Notes under the pieces: model-generated | The model's input: the letters and a program-made list of their open reading frames with translations, nothing else | The model's database searches: none | Told to the model about the DNA's origin: nothing | Shown: one piece after another, positions 44,497-53,342 of the stretch | How positions within the stretch are numbered: the first letter of the stretch is position 1 | Layout: each line of letters opens with the position of its first letter | Position numbers and translations under genes: made by a program | From: Desulfogranum marinum | Lineage (GTDB): Bacteria; Desulfobacterota; Desulfobulbia; Desulfobulbales; Desulfobulbaceae | Reading direction: 5' to 3' | NCBI RefSeq assembly: GCF_016918565.1 | Contig: NZ_JAFFQD010000016.1 | Span: forward strand, 1 to 64,000 | DNA: 64,000 bases

Positions 44497-45789
44497 ATGA
44501 CAGATACTGAGCATGATGGTCTGGACAAGCTGACAGCAGGCCGGCTGAGATCATATTTACAATTTTTACGAACCAATCAAAAATTTCGACGCTTCTGGCT
44601 TGCGACTATTGTTAGTCAGGTCGGAGATTGGTTTAATTACATCGCCATCTTTGTTGTGTTGACGGATTTGACCGGATCTGGTGAGGCCATTAGCTGGTTT
44701 TTAGTTGCCAAGTTTTTGCCGACAACGCTTTTGGGACCTTTTGCCGGGGTGGTTGCCGACCATTTCAATCGCAAGAAAATTATGATAATCTGCGATGTGC
44801 TTCGGGCTTTGGTGGTTTCGGGGTATTTGCTGGCAGGACTCGATTCTCAGGTCTGGTTGATTTATATGTTGGCATTTTTACAGGAGTCGGCTTGGACGTT
44901 TAATCATCCTGCACGTCAGGCTTCCATTCCCGATCTGTGCAGTAAGGAGGAGTTGAAGGTAGCTAATGGCCTTTTCGGTGCCTCCTGGTCGGTTAACCTG
45001 GCCTTGGGCGCTGCACTTGGCGGGTTTGTGACAGCCTGGTTCGGTTGGAAGGCTGCTATACTTATTGATGTGGCTACTTTTTTGGGCTCAGCACTCCTTG
45101 TTAGTACGGTGGTGCTGAGGTTGCGACCACGGAAAAAAAAGGAATTTTCCTTGGCCAGACTTACCGGGGTGCCCTCATTTTTGGAAGGTTTGCAGTACGT
45201 GCGGAGTAATTCACGGGTTGCGGCGCTTCTGTTGGTGAAAAGTGGCTGGGCACTGTCCGGAGGCATATTGGTTATGCTAACGGTTTTTGGTGAACAGGTC
45301 TTTTCTGATGGTGGCCGCGGCGGTTTGAGTGGCGTACTCTACTCCATGCGCGGCATTGGGGCTGCCATCGGTCCGTTTCTTGCCTGGCGTTGGTTTGGGG
45401 CTGATTCTTCAGGTATGCGCCGGGCTATTGGAGTGGCTTTTGCCATCTCTGCCGTCGCCTACCTGCTGTTCAGTCAGGCTCCTAATATTTTTATTGCCGG
45501 CATTTTTGTTCTGTTTGGGCATATTGGTGGTGCCATCCAGTGGGTTTTTAGCTCCACACTTCTTCATTTGCGGGTTGAAGAACAGTTTCGGGGCAGGGTT
45601 TTTGCGGTGGAGATGGCGCTTTTGACATTGATTATGAGTCTGTCAACCCTGGCCACTGGACAGGCACTGGATGCTGGTTTTTCTCCCAGAAGTATTGTCG
45701 TAGTGCTCGCTATGTTGTTTATGGTGCCCGGTAGTCTTTGGTGGCTGTACCTGATTCGGTTAGATAAAAAAAATAAGCAACCAGTATAG
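44497..45789 (+). CDS. MFS exporter (MFS_3/enterobactin-exporter type)
   Basis: The 430-residue protein has twelve membrane helices and the MFS_3 landmarks: FRRFWLATIVSQVGDWFNYIA at the N terminus, motif A GVVADHFNRKKIMI between helices 2 and 3, and FNHPARQASIPDL. The family includes drug and siderophore exporters. No biosynthetic genes are adjacent, so the substrate is unknown. The start has no clear ribosome site. Confidence 0.85.
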   Translation: MTDTEHDGLDKLTAGRLRSYLQFLRTNQKFRRFWLATIVSQVGDWFNYIAIFVVLTDLTGSGEAISWFLVAKFLPTTLLGPFAGVVADHFNRKKIMIICDVLRALVVSGYLLAGLDSQVWLIYMLAFLQESAWTFNHPARQASIPDLCSKEELKVANGLFGASWSVNLALGAALGGFVTAWFGWKAAILIDVATFLGSALLVSTVVLRLRPRKKKEFSLARLTGVPSFLEGLQYVRSNSRVAALLLVKSGWALSGGILVMLTVFGEQVFSDGGRGGLSGVLYSMRGIGAAIGPFLAWRWFGADSSGMRRAIGVAFAISAVAYLLFSQAPNIFIAGIFVLFGHIGGAIQWVFSSTLLHLRVEEQFRGRVFAVEMALLTLIMSLSTLATGQALDAGFSPRSIVVVLAMLFMVPGSLWWLYLIRLDKKNKQPV

Positions 45790-46115
45790 AAAAGTTGTCT
45801 TATATATTTGCTATGTGCATTTTAGCCTTGTCGGCTGTTGTTTTTTTATCTGCTGAAATCTAAAAGTGCTTGCAAGACAAGTCTTTTCGGGCAAACTGCA
45901 GAAACGTTGGCGATCACCTCGTTGTTTTGGTATAATTGTTATGAAATAAGATAGTTCCGGACTACTGGCGGTAAACAGGAGAGCCTGGTTTGTAAGATGC
46001 TAAATCAATAGTTCTCAATGGAAGAATGAGGTGAAAAAAGCTTGCCCGGCAGGAATAGGGGGCAGGTAGTATCCTCATATATTCAAAATAATACTTTCCG
46101 GTCAGCGTATCCACT
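45790..46115. other. Intergenic stretch before the two-component genes
   Basis: About 330 bp with no coding frame of note. It should hold the kinase-regulator promoter. I see neither a good sigma-54 site nor the GGTGGT/ACCACC dyads found downstream of the regulator gene. Confidence 0.35.
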
Positions 46116-47759
46116 ATGCCACGTTTTTTACAGATAAGTAAAAAAGACCTGTTTATTCTCCTGTTTATAGGGGTGTGGTTTGGGGTACTGGTCTTTGTTT
46201 ACCTGTATATGCTGCCTCTGCTTATTGTAGATCACTCGCTTGTTTCCCTTACCTTATCGCTGTTTACAGCCACAGTTGTTTCTCTTTTTTTCTTTTTTGG
46301 ACCGATTTTTTTTCTGAAAGTAGAGCTTGACCGGTTGTTGAGCAGTGGGCTGACTTTTGGGATACTTCTGGGGATGCTTTACGGCTTATATGCCTGCCTG
46401 TTGGCGTTGTTGGATTATCTTTCTCCCAATTCCCGTGACGCCCCCACCGAATTTTTATTACTCGTTATTCTTGGTTGCGCTCTTGTCTACAGTCCTTTAA
46501 GGCGATTGGTGCAGTATAGCGTGGACCGGCTCATTTTCGGGAGCAGGCCGGATTATCAGAATCTACTTTGTGAGGTGAGCGGGAGAATTGCCACTACTTT
46601 GCAGCTGCCCGATTTGGTCGATATCCTTGTTGATGAATTGCCCAAAGGGCTACAGGTTACCGGTATAGGTTTGATGATCATGGAGGAAAAGCGCAGCCGC
46701 CTGTACCCGGAGAACCTGCGTTTTGGATCAAGTCTTTGGTCGAAAAGTCGTTTGATTACTTTGCTGCGGCAAGGACAGCAATCTTTCTCTTGTAAACGAA
46801 TGGTGGGTGATTCTGTTTTGAGCGCGGAACTGCTGGAGATTAAAAAGGCTGGATTTGCATTGGTGTATGGTCTGCAAGGGGGATCGCTTTTTGCGGGAAT
46901 GCTGCTGATTGGTCCCAGGAAAGATGGTACCTCTTATACAAGTCGTGATTTTCAGGCATTCAGCATCCTGGGGAGTCAAGTGTCCACGGCCATCGAAAAT
47001 GCCCTGAACTTTGAGTCGCTTGCTGGGAGCAATGACCAGTTACAAGCAACATTTCATAAGTTGGTGCAGGCTGAAAAAATGGCTGCCCTTGGTGAAATGA
47101 CAGCCATGTTGGCCCATGAGTTGATTAATCCACTGGGAATTATCAGGAGTTCCGCCCAGTACCTCTTGAGTGAACAGCGAAGTGCTGAGGTCCAGGAAAA
47201 TTTGCTGCAGTATGTGATTGAAGAGGTGGATAGCTTAAATCTGATCATCAATAATCTTCTCGGCCTTGCCCGTCATAAACCGCCTAAGTTCAGAAAAGTT
47301 GATCTACAGTTTGAGATTAAGGATTTTGTGGATAAATGGGTGGAGTGTGAAGAACACTCGCAGGGTGTAAAGATCAATGTCAACCTGCCGGATACGTTAC
47401 CGGTGCTTTATGCAGATTTTAAACAACTCCGGCAGGTATTGTTTAATTGCGTGGCAAACAGTGAAGAGGCAATGGAAGCGGTTGGAACCATAACCATTTC
47501 CATTCGAGAGATAGAACAGCAACGGATCGAAATAGTAGTTGAGGATACCGGACCAGGTGTTGCTGAAGATGATTTAAAGCTTGTTTTTAAAAAATTTTTT
47601 ACTACCAAAGAAAAGGGAGTAGGGCTCGGTCTTCCTGTTTGCAGGCAAGTCGTGCGTGCCCACAACGGGAGCATCAAGCTCGTCAATAGCCAAGAAGGAG
47701 GGGCAAGGGTTATTATCAGGTTGCCTTTGAGGCCGCTGGTAACTGTGGGTAAAAATTAG
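46116..47759 (+). CDS. Membrane sensor histidine kinase with GAF domain
   Basis: The 547-residue kinase has four N-terminal membrane helices (about residues 12-33, 45-66, 78-100 and 108-128), a linker with the YSVDRLIFGSRPDYQNLL segment common in such sensors, a GAF-like domain (about 150-310), a HisKA domain with His334 in MLAHELINPLG and an HATPase domain with the N box, VEDTGPGV and GVGLGLPV. It lies 36 nt upstream of an NtrC-family regulator and is clearly its cognate kinase. With almost no periplasmic loops, it probably senses an intramembrane or cytoplasmic signal, the latter possibly through GAF. Confidence 0.92.
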   Translation: MPRFLQISKKDLFILLFIGVWFGVLVFVYLYMLPLLIVDHSLVSLTLSLFTATVVSLFFFFGPIFFLKVELDRLLSSGLTFGILLGMLYGLYACLLALLDYLSPNSRDAPTEFLLLVILGCALVYSPLRRLVQYSVDRLIFGSRPDYQNLLCEVSGRIATTLQLPDLVDILVDELPKGLQVTGIGLMIMEEKRSRLYPENLRFGSSLWSKSRLITLLRQGQQSFSCKRMVGDSVLSAELLEIKKAGFALVYGLQGGSLFAGMLLIGPRKDGTSYTSRDFQAFSILGSQVSTAIENALNFESLAGSNDQLQATFHKLVQAEKMAALGEMTAMLAHELINPLGIIRSSAQYLLSEQRSAEVQENLLQYVIEEVDSLNLIINNLLGLARHKPPKFRKVDLQFEIKDFVDKWVECEEHSQGVKINVNLPDTLPVLYADFKQLRQVLFNCVANSEEAMEAVGTITISIREIEQQRIEIVVEDTGPGVAEDDLKLVFKKFFTTKEKGVGLGLPVCRQVVRAHNGSIKLVNSQEGGARVIIRLPLRPLVTVGKN

Positions 47760-47795
47760 ATTGAAACTCCAGAATTGTTTCCAGGATAATTGCAT

Positions 47796-49133
47796 ATGAA
47801 AAGTCGGGTACTCATAATTGAAGACGAAGAACGCATGCGTCATTTGCTGACCTTAGTCCTTTCTGAAGAAGGGTATGAGGTTCAGGCTGCTGAAGACGGA
47901 GTAAAGGGGATGCTTTTGTGGCGTGATATGGAGCCCCATGCTGTGTTGACCGATTTGAAAATGGCGCGGGCTGATGGTATGGAAGTTTTGGATTTTCGAA
48001 ACCGCAGGTACCAGAATGTTCCGCTGATTATTCTCACCGCTTTTGGGACTATTCAGAGTGCCGTTACGGCGATGAAACAGGGGGCATATGATTATTTGAC
48101 CAAACCGATTGATAATATGGAGGTTGTGCGTGTCGTAGCGCGAGCCATCGCGGATACCCGAAAGGAAGTTGGTGTCTCACGTGGGGTTCAGGGAGAGGCA
48201 AAGATGGTAGGATCCTCTCAGGTTATGCATAAGTTGTATGAGGATATTAAGCTTATCGGCTCTACCAAAATGTCAGTATTGATTACCGGCGAGTCAGGAA
48301 CGGGCAAAGAACTGATTGCGCAATCGATTCATGCTCATTCCCCACGAGCAGCTAAACCCTTTATACGGGTTAATTGTGCGGCCATTCCCCACGATCTGCT
48401 TGAAAGTGAATTATTCGGACATGTCAGGGGAGCTTTTACCGGAGCAGTCGGCAACAGGGAGGGTGCATTTGTGGAGGCAGATAAAGGCACCATTTTTCTT
48501 GATGAAATTGGTGACCTCCCTCTTGATCTGCAACCGAAAATTTTGCATGCGGTTGAGGATAAGTTGGTCTCTCCTGTGGGATCCTCAAAATCTCGTTTGG
48601 TAGATGTCAAGATCATTGCCGCGACCAATCGTAATCTTGATCAAATGGTCCACAACAGGCAGTTTAGAAGTGATCTCTATCACCGTCTTAACATGTATCC
48701 TCTCCGTGTACCGCCACTCAGGCAGCGAGGGGCTGATTTGGATGAGCTGGTCGATTATTTTGTTGCATTATTTTGTAGGGAGCAAAATAAACCGCCATTG
48801 GTTTTGGCAGACGGGGTCTTGCAGCTTTTGCAGAGTTATCATTGGCCGGGTAATGTACGGGAGCTGAAAAATGTGTTGGAAAGGGTCGTGCTTGTCTGCC
48901 GGCATGGTGAGATAACAGAGGATTTGCTGCCGGAGAAAATACGCTCGGAATACATTGTTCCGCAGAGCCGTTCCAATGATTATCTGGACCTGTCTTCACA
49001 GGAAAGAAATCTTATTTTAGCAGCCCTGGAACAGAGTGGATGGAATCAATCCAAGGCGGCAAGAAAGCTTGGCATAACCAGGAATACCCTTCGCTACCGC
49101 ATGAAAAAATACGCAATTAACCGTACAATGTAA
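47796..49133 (+). CDS. NtrC-family sigma-54 response regulator
   Basis: The 445-residue bacterial enhancer-binding protein has a receiver domain with phosphoacceptor Asp53 (VLTDLKM), an AAA+ domain with Walker A GESGTGKE, the sigma-54-contacting GAFTGA loop (about residue 212), Walker B, and a C-terminal Fis-type helix-turn-helix (SGWNQSKAARKLGITRNTLRYRM). ATG 47796 follows AGGA; the in-frame TTG 47790 is less likely. It is translated right after the membrane kinase. Two dyad sites and a sigma-54 promoter lie in the next 450 bp, directly before the protease-nuclease gene, pointing to that gene as its target. Confidence 0.93.
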   Translation: MKSRVLIIEDEERMRHLLTLVLSEEGYEVQAAEDGVKGMLLWRDMEPHAVLTDLKMARADGMEVLDFRNRRYQNVPLIILTAFGTIQSAVTAMKQGAYDYLTKPIDNMEVVRVVARAIADTRKEVGVSRGVQGEAKMVGSSQVMHKLYEDIKLIGSTKMSVLITGESGTGKELIAQSIHAHSPRAAKPFIRVNCAAIPHDLLESELFGHVRGAFTGAVGNREGAFVEADKGTIFLDEIGDLPLDLQPKILHAVEDKLVSPVGSSKSRLVDVKIIAATNRNLDQMVHNRQFRSDLYHRLNMYPLRVPPLRQRGADLDELVDYFVALFCREQNKPPLVLADGVLQLLQSYHWPGNVRELKNVLERVVLVCRHGEITEDLLPEKIRSEYIVPQSRSNDYLDLSSQERNLILAALEQSGWNQSKAARKLGITRNTLRYRMKKYAINRTM

Positions 49134-49351
49134 TTCTTCTCATATTCACATTTTGTAGCTTGCCTTTGCTGGGGCAGCTACTCTCTTTATGCCCGTCCTC
49201 ACAGGGACGTTCCCCTCTGTTTGTTGTAGATCTGGGTACTTTTTTTCACTCTCTCCCCTTTGTTATCGTTACCGCTTTTTCTCTCTTTGTCATTAATACT
49301 CCTGTTCATCATTGCCCATTGTCGGGCAAAAAAAAAACCATCGCGATTGCT

Positions 49352-49393
49352 GGTGGTCGAAATGCACCACCATGGGTGGTGTATATGCACCAC
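49352..49393 (+). promoter_or_regulatory. Tandem enhancer-like dyads (two 19-bp sites)
   Basis: Site 1, GGTGGTCGAAATGCACCAC (49352-49370), and site 2, GGTGGTGTATATGCACCAC (49375-49393), match at 16 of 19 positions. Each is an inverted repeat of GTGGT and ACCAC, and they are spaced 23 bp apart, about two helical turns. They lie about 84 bp upstream of the -24 element of the sigma-54 promoter and just after an NtrC-family gene, the standard place for activator binding. Confidence 0.65.
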
Positions 49394-49475
49394 TTTTAGA
49401 ACCTGCTTTCACGGGCTGTGCCCCTAAAGAGCAGAAGAAGGACCGTTTACGCGGTATCGGGTTTTGCCGTGTAAA

Positions 49476-49490
49476 TGGTATGACAATTGC
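49476..49490 (+). promoter_or_regulatory. Sigma-54 promoter of the protease-nuclease gene
   Basis: TGGTATGACAATTGC matches the consensus TGGCACGNNNNTTGC at every defined position except two pyrimidine changes (C to T). The invariant GG and GC are separated by exactly 10 bp. Transcription would start near 49501-49503, about 80 nt before the ATG at 49581. Confidence 0.7.
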
Positions 49491-49580
49491 GTGTTATCTG
49501 CTGGGAGTCCTGCGAATGAGTAGAGTAAACAATCAATTTTGTCATCACCATTTTATTGCCTGGAATAGGGAGAAGCCCCA

Positions 49581-51464
49581 ATGAGTAGGAAAAAAAATGA
49601 AAACGCTCCATTAGCTTCCCTGCTTGCCGACGAAGAAGTCGTTTCTGAACTACAAGATAAGGTAGAATCGCTGCAGGGGATGCTCGAGGATTTGATGGAG
49701 TCTCCAACCTTCCGTGCAGGCATGGACGTGCTGCTGCAGGCAAGCGATCGTGAAAGAATCGATTTACTGCTTGATGGAAAGGAAGGGGTTCCCACAGGGT
49801 TTGCCTCTCCTGAAGCGATTGTGCTTGCTACGGGGCGGCCTGCCTTGCTTATTCGGGACGGGCAATGGGAAGAACCAGAGCTGCAGGTGATAAAAAAAAG
49901 AATAGAACCGGCAACAGGGTATCTGCGGCAGGCTATCCCTAAAGTAGGGCGTGTGGAGTTGGTGAATGATCCTACACTGGAATATGTCGGGACCGGGTGG
50001 ATGATAGAGGAAGACGTGATGATCACCAACCGACATGTTGCAAACGTTTTTGCTTATCATGCAAACAATCAAATTGTCCTCCGTACCACGCCTTTCGGCG
50101 TTCAGCTTGGGGTGCAGGTAGATTTTAACGAAGAGTACGCATCCCCTAATCCAGCTTTTGAAGTTGAGGTTGTTGATGTTGTTTTTATTGAAAAAGAAGG
50201 TCCTGAAAGGCCGGATATGGCTTTGATTCGACTTGAAAAGGTTGAGGGCTTGCCGCAACCGATCGAACTGTCATCCCTGCATTTGCAACGAAACGATGAT
50301 GTTGCTGTTATCGGTTATCCCGCTAAGGATGGGGGAAGAAATGATCCGTTTATCATGCAGCGCATTTTTAAAAATATCTACAATGTTAAACGGCTAAGTC
50401 CGGGGCGTGTGACCGGTGTTCGCGAAGATCGGTTTATCTTGACCCATGACTGTACCACTTTGGGGGGCAATTCAGGTTCGGTGGTGGTCAATCTTAAAGA
50501 TGGGAAAGCTGCAGGGCTCCATTTTGCAGGCTCCTATAAAGAGAATAATTTTGCTGTCACCAGCGAAACGATTAAGAGCAAGCTCGCAGATCTTTATGGC
50601 CGCAGCGTAATTCAACTATCGGTTTCAGGGACTGAAGAGAGGAAACCGACTCTGGCAGACCTGGAAATCCGCAAAGGGTATGACCCTTTGTTTTTAGGAG
50701 AGACCGTTGACTTTCCTGAGGTAGATCCAGCTGTTGTTGCCCCGGTAAACAACAGAGAGGATGGATACCTGCATTATCTGCATTTTTCGGTGGTGATGCA
50801 TAAGAGCCGTCGCCTGGCACTGTTTACTGCGTGCAATATTGATGGCCGTAAGTTGTACAAGATACCACGCCGCCGCGACAGATGGGGACTGGACCCGCGT
50901 ATGGAGGAAATATATCAAGTAGGCAATGAACTATACAAAAACAATCCATTGGATCGAGGTCACATGGTACGACGACTTGATCCTGCATGGGGGGATACGA
51001 GAGAAGAGGCCGCTCAAGCGGCAGATGATACGTTTTTCTATACCAATGCTCATCCGCAACATGCGCAGCTTAACCAGAGAAGTTGGTTGGACCTGGAGGA
51101 ATATATTCTTGATAATGCGGCCACCCATGATCTGAAAGTAAGTGTTTTTACAGGCCCTGTTTTCGGGCTTTGCGATCGCGAATATCGGGATGTGCTTATT
51201 CCACAGGAGTATTGGAAGGTCGTTGTTTGCATAAATGCCTTCACTGGTCAGCTCTCGGCAACGGCGTATCTTTTGAGCCAATCCGGATTTATGGAAGATC
51301 TGGAGTTTGTTTTTGGTGCGTACCAAACCTATCAGGTCCCGGTTCAACTGGTAGAAAACAGGGTAGGGGTTGGTTTTGGACAGCTTGCCATGCATGATCC
51401 TTTAGGCATGGTTGAACACCGAGGACATCGGGTAGTAAACGGACCTGATGATATTACCATTTAA
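49581..51464 (+). CDS. Trypsin-like protease fused to DNA/RNA non-specific endonuclease
   Basis: The 627-residue protein has no signal peptide. It has an N-terminal helical region (about 1-100), a trypsin-fold protease (about 110-340, catalytic His152 in TNRHVA, Asp212 in RPDMALIR, Ser298 in GGNSGS) and a C-terminal NUC1-type nuclease (about 390-625) with the DRGHM motif (Asp458-His461), a downstream Asn-Ala-His-Pro-Gln, the metal-ligand Asn in QHAQLNQRSW, and a conserved LDLEEYI helix. Both catalytic sites look intact. GGGAG precedes the ATG. A sigma-54 promoter and dyad sites lie directly upstream and a subtilisin gene follows. The protein should act inside the cell unless exported by a non-Sec route; a conflict or programmed-death role is inference. 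Confidence 0.88.
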   Translation: MSRKKNENAPLASLLADEEVVSELQDKVESLQGMLEDLMESPTFRAGMDVLLQASDRERIDLLLDGKEGVPTGFASPEAIVLATGRPALLIRDGQWEEPELQVIKKRIEPATGYLRQAIPKVGRVELVNDPTLEYVGTGWMIEEDVMITNRHVANVFAYHANNQIVLRTTPFGVQLGVQVDFNEEYASPNPAFEVEVVDVVFIEKEGPERPDMALIRLEKVEGLPQPIELSSLHLQRNDDVAVIGYPAKDGGRNDPFIMQRIFKNIYNVKRLSPGRVTGVREDRFILTHDCTTLGGNSGSVVVNLKDGKAAGLHFAGSYKENNFAVTSETIKSKLADLYGRSVIQLSVSGTEERKPTLADLEIRKGYDPLFLGETVDFPEVDPAVVAPVNNREDGYLHYLHFSVVMHKSRRLALFTACNIDGRKLYKIPRRRDRWGLDPRMEEIYQVGNELYKNNPLDRGHMVRRLDPAWGDTREEAAQAADDTFFYTNAHPQHAQLNQRSWLDLEEYILDNAATHDLKVSVFTGPVFGLCDREYRDVLIPQEYWKVVVCINAFTGQLSATAYLLSQSGFMEDLEFVFGAYQTYQVPVQLVENRVGVGFGQLAMHDPLGMVEHRGHRVVNGPDDITI

Positions 51465-51624
51465 ATGAACAGGTAGGGAGGAGATTGTAGGTCGAGTAGT
51501 CCCTTCGTCCGGATTATTGATCAAAAATTCCGGGGTAGGTTGGGGTCCTAGTGCATTAATTTTTTTTCTTGGGGGAGCAAAATCCCTTTGAATACGAGCT
51601 TATATACTTCTTGGAGGTAGAGTT

Positions 51625-52809
51625 ATGCCGCGTCAATATACTATTTTACGTGATATGAGCGGGACAAGTTTGGGAGCTCCATTTGAGATAGCCACTTCTA
51701 CTCGGGGATTTGAGCCTCTGCAGGATTTTCATCCGGTTTTAGAAACCCAGGAGCTTCGATCCGCCGAAGTTGTCGATTTCGCCAATGACCCACAGGTGCA
51801 TGCAATGGCACCGGTTATGCCTACCCGGCTGATTGCTCCGGTTGTGATGGTAGAGCCGCAAGAAGACAAACCCGCCTGGGGAATCAGTGCTGTAGGAGCC
51901 GATGGGTCTGCCTATACAGGAAAAGGTGTTCTTGTTTCTGTGTTGGATACTGGAATTGACAGCAATCATACTGCCTTTGCAGGCGTTAACTTGGTTGAAA
52001 AGGATTTCAGCGGTGACGGTAACGGCGATGTACAGGGCCATGGTACCCATTGTGCCGGTACCGTCTTTGGCCGAACCGTTGCAAATACAAGAATTGGGGT
52101 TGCTCCCGGCGTTGACCAGGCCCTGATCGGCAAGGTTTTGGGCAATGACGGACGCGGAGACTCGCAGATGCTTTTTCAAGGGATGCAATGGGCAGCAAAT
52201 CATGGCGCATCCGTGATTTCCATGTCACTGGGTTTTGATTTTCCCGGATGGGTTGACGATATGGTGAACAATCAAGGTTTACCGGCTGATTTTGCGACGT
52301 CAAGGGCATTGGAAGGGTATCGGGCCAACTTGAGAATGTTTGACGCGGTAATGCTGATGATCAGACGCCAGGCTGCTTTTGGTGCTGGAACAATCGTAGT
52401 GGCAGCGGCAGGTAATGAGAGCAAACGCAATACAAATCCTGACTATAAGATCGGGGTTTCGATTCCTGCGGCAGCAGAAGGGGTCATGGCTGTGGGCGCT
52501 TTGGAACAAGGGAGCAATGGCTTGGGAGTTGCCTACTTTTCCAACACATTCCCACAGATTGCCGCACCTGGTGTAGGCATTGTGTCCGCTAAAACAGGAG
52601 GCGGTTTGACTCCTTTAAATGGAACCAGTATGGCATGTCCACATGTTGCCGGGCTAGCAGCTCTTTGGTGGGAGGCTATTCGCAGCCAACCGTTGCCGGC
52701 CAAGGCAAGTGTAATCACCAGCCGCCTTTTGGCAGCCGCAGTAACCGCTCCCCTTGCTTCCGGGGTGGATGTTGCCGACCGTGGTGTCGGGTTAGCGCAA
52801 GCTCCTTGA
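51625..52809 (+). CDS. Signal-less subtilisin-family (S8) serine protease
   Basis: The 394-residue protease has the complete triad: Asp108 in VLDTGID, His139 in GHGTHCAG and Ser335 in NGTSMACPH, with the oxyanion Asn in AAAGNES. Residues about 1-85 resemble an I9-type propeptide (VVDFANDPQVHAMAPVMP), suggesting a zymogen that cleaves itself. No signal peptide or membrane helix is present. The ATG has a strong GGAGG. It begins 160 bp after the protease-nuclease gene with no clear terminator between, so the two may be co-transcribed from the sigma-54 promoter. Confidence 0.9.
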   Translation: MPRQYTILRDMSGTSLGAPFEIATSTRGFEPLQDFHPVLETQELRSAEVVDFANDPQVHAMAPVMPTRLIAPVVMVEPQEDKPAWGISAVGADGSAYTGKGVLVSVLDTGIDSNHTAFAGVNLVEKDFSGDGNGDVQGHGTHCAGTVFGRTVANTRIGVAPGVDQALIGKVLGNDGRGDSQMLFQGMQWAANHGASVISMSLGFDFPGWVDDMVNNQGLPADFATSRALEGYRANLRMFDAVMLMIRRQAAFGAGTIVVAAAGNESKRNTNPDYKIGVSIPAAAEGVMAVGALEQGSNGLGVAYFSNTFPQIAAPGVGIVSAKTGGGLTPLNGTSMACPHVAGLAALWWEAIRSQPLPAKASVITSRLLAAAVTAPLASGVDVADRGVGLAQAP

Positions 52810-52964
52810 GGATGATGGGAACAAAAGATGCGGAGATGCTATTATTGAAGGCATCATCGAATTTTCACGCTATTCGACATACCCTCTGCCTGTGGTTACG
52901 TTTCGCCGTTTTTTAGCAGGTGATGGACTTTCGCAAGGCCATCATCGTTGAAAAGGAGATGAGC

Positions 52965-53321
52965 ATGTTTGTTTTTAAACTAAGGAGACGCACATGTCGC
53001 TTGAGTTGGCTGATTATTATCTTGGTGGTCTTTTTGCATGTTGCTGTTGCAGCATTTGCTGCGGAGTTGCTACCGTTTCCCACACCTAACAGGGCAACCC
53101 AGTATCAACAGGTTGTTCCCCAATCAAGGGCGTCTCAAACAGAGCAGAAAATACGCCGGTTTAAAAGAGATATACGCACTTCTTCCTGCGCAGAGCTCAA
53201 GAGAATGCAGGCCACATTGCAAAGAGAGTATGAAACGGCAGGAACGACAGAGGATAAAAACTATTACAGCCGTTTTCTGAATGCATTAAATCAACAGATG
53301 AGATCCAGCCAGTGCCGGTGA
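52965..53321 (+). CDS. Small exported protein, unknown
   Basis: The product of 118 residues has a long basic-headed signal peptide (cleaved near VAAFA), a Pro/Gln-rich stretch, and a helical C-terminal region with two Cys (SSCAELKRM and SSQCR) that could form a disulfide and close a helical hairpin. ATG 52965 follows AAGGAG at 6-nt spacing, so the longer frame from 52920 is rejected. It lies 155 bp after the subtilisin gene, where a GATGG/CCATC hairpin (near 52921-52942) occurs, and 21 nt before the next gene. No family recognised. Confidence 0.6.
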   Translation: MFVFKLRRRTCRLSWLIIILVVFLHVAVAAFAAELLPFPTPNRATQYQQVVPQSRASQTEQKIRRFKRDIRTSSCAELKRMQATLQREYETAGTTEDKNYYSRFLNALNQQMRSSQCR

Positions 53322-53342
53322 GGGTGGATACGGGAGGCGTGT

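Larger units (their letters stand above)
49134..49580 (+). promoter_or_regulatory. Regulatory intergenic region of the protease-nuclease gene
   Basis: The gap contains, in order: a T-rich stretch after the regulator stop, a TGCCC/GGGCA hairpin near 49317-49332 followed by a run of A, two 19-bp dyads (49352-49393), a sigma-54 promoter (49476-49490), and the GGGAG ribosome site of the next gene. No other coding frame is convincing. Confidence 0.6.

Noticed and set aside
51535-51560. Second sigma-54 promoter before the subtilisin gene
   Set aside because: The best candidate (TTGGGGTCCTAGTGCA) has the wrong GG-to-GC spacing.
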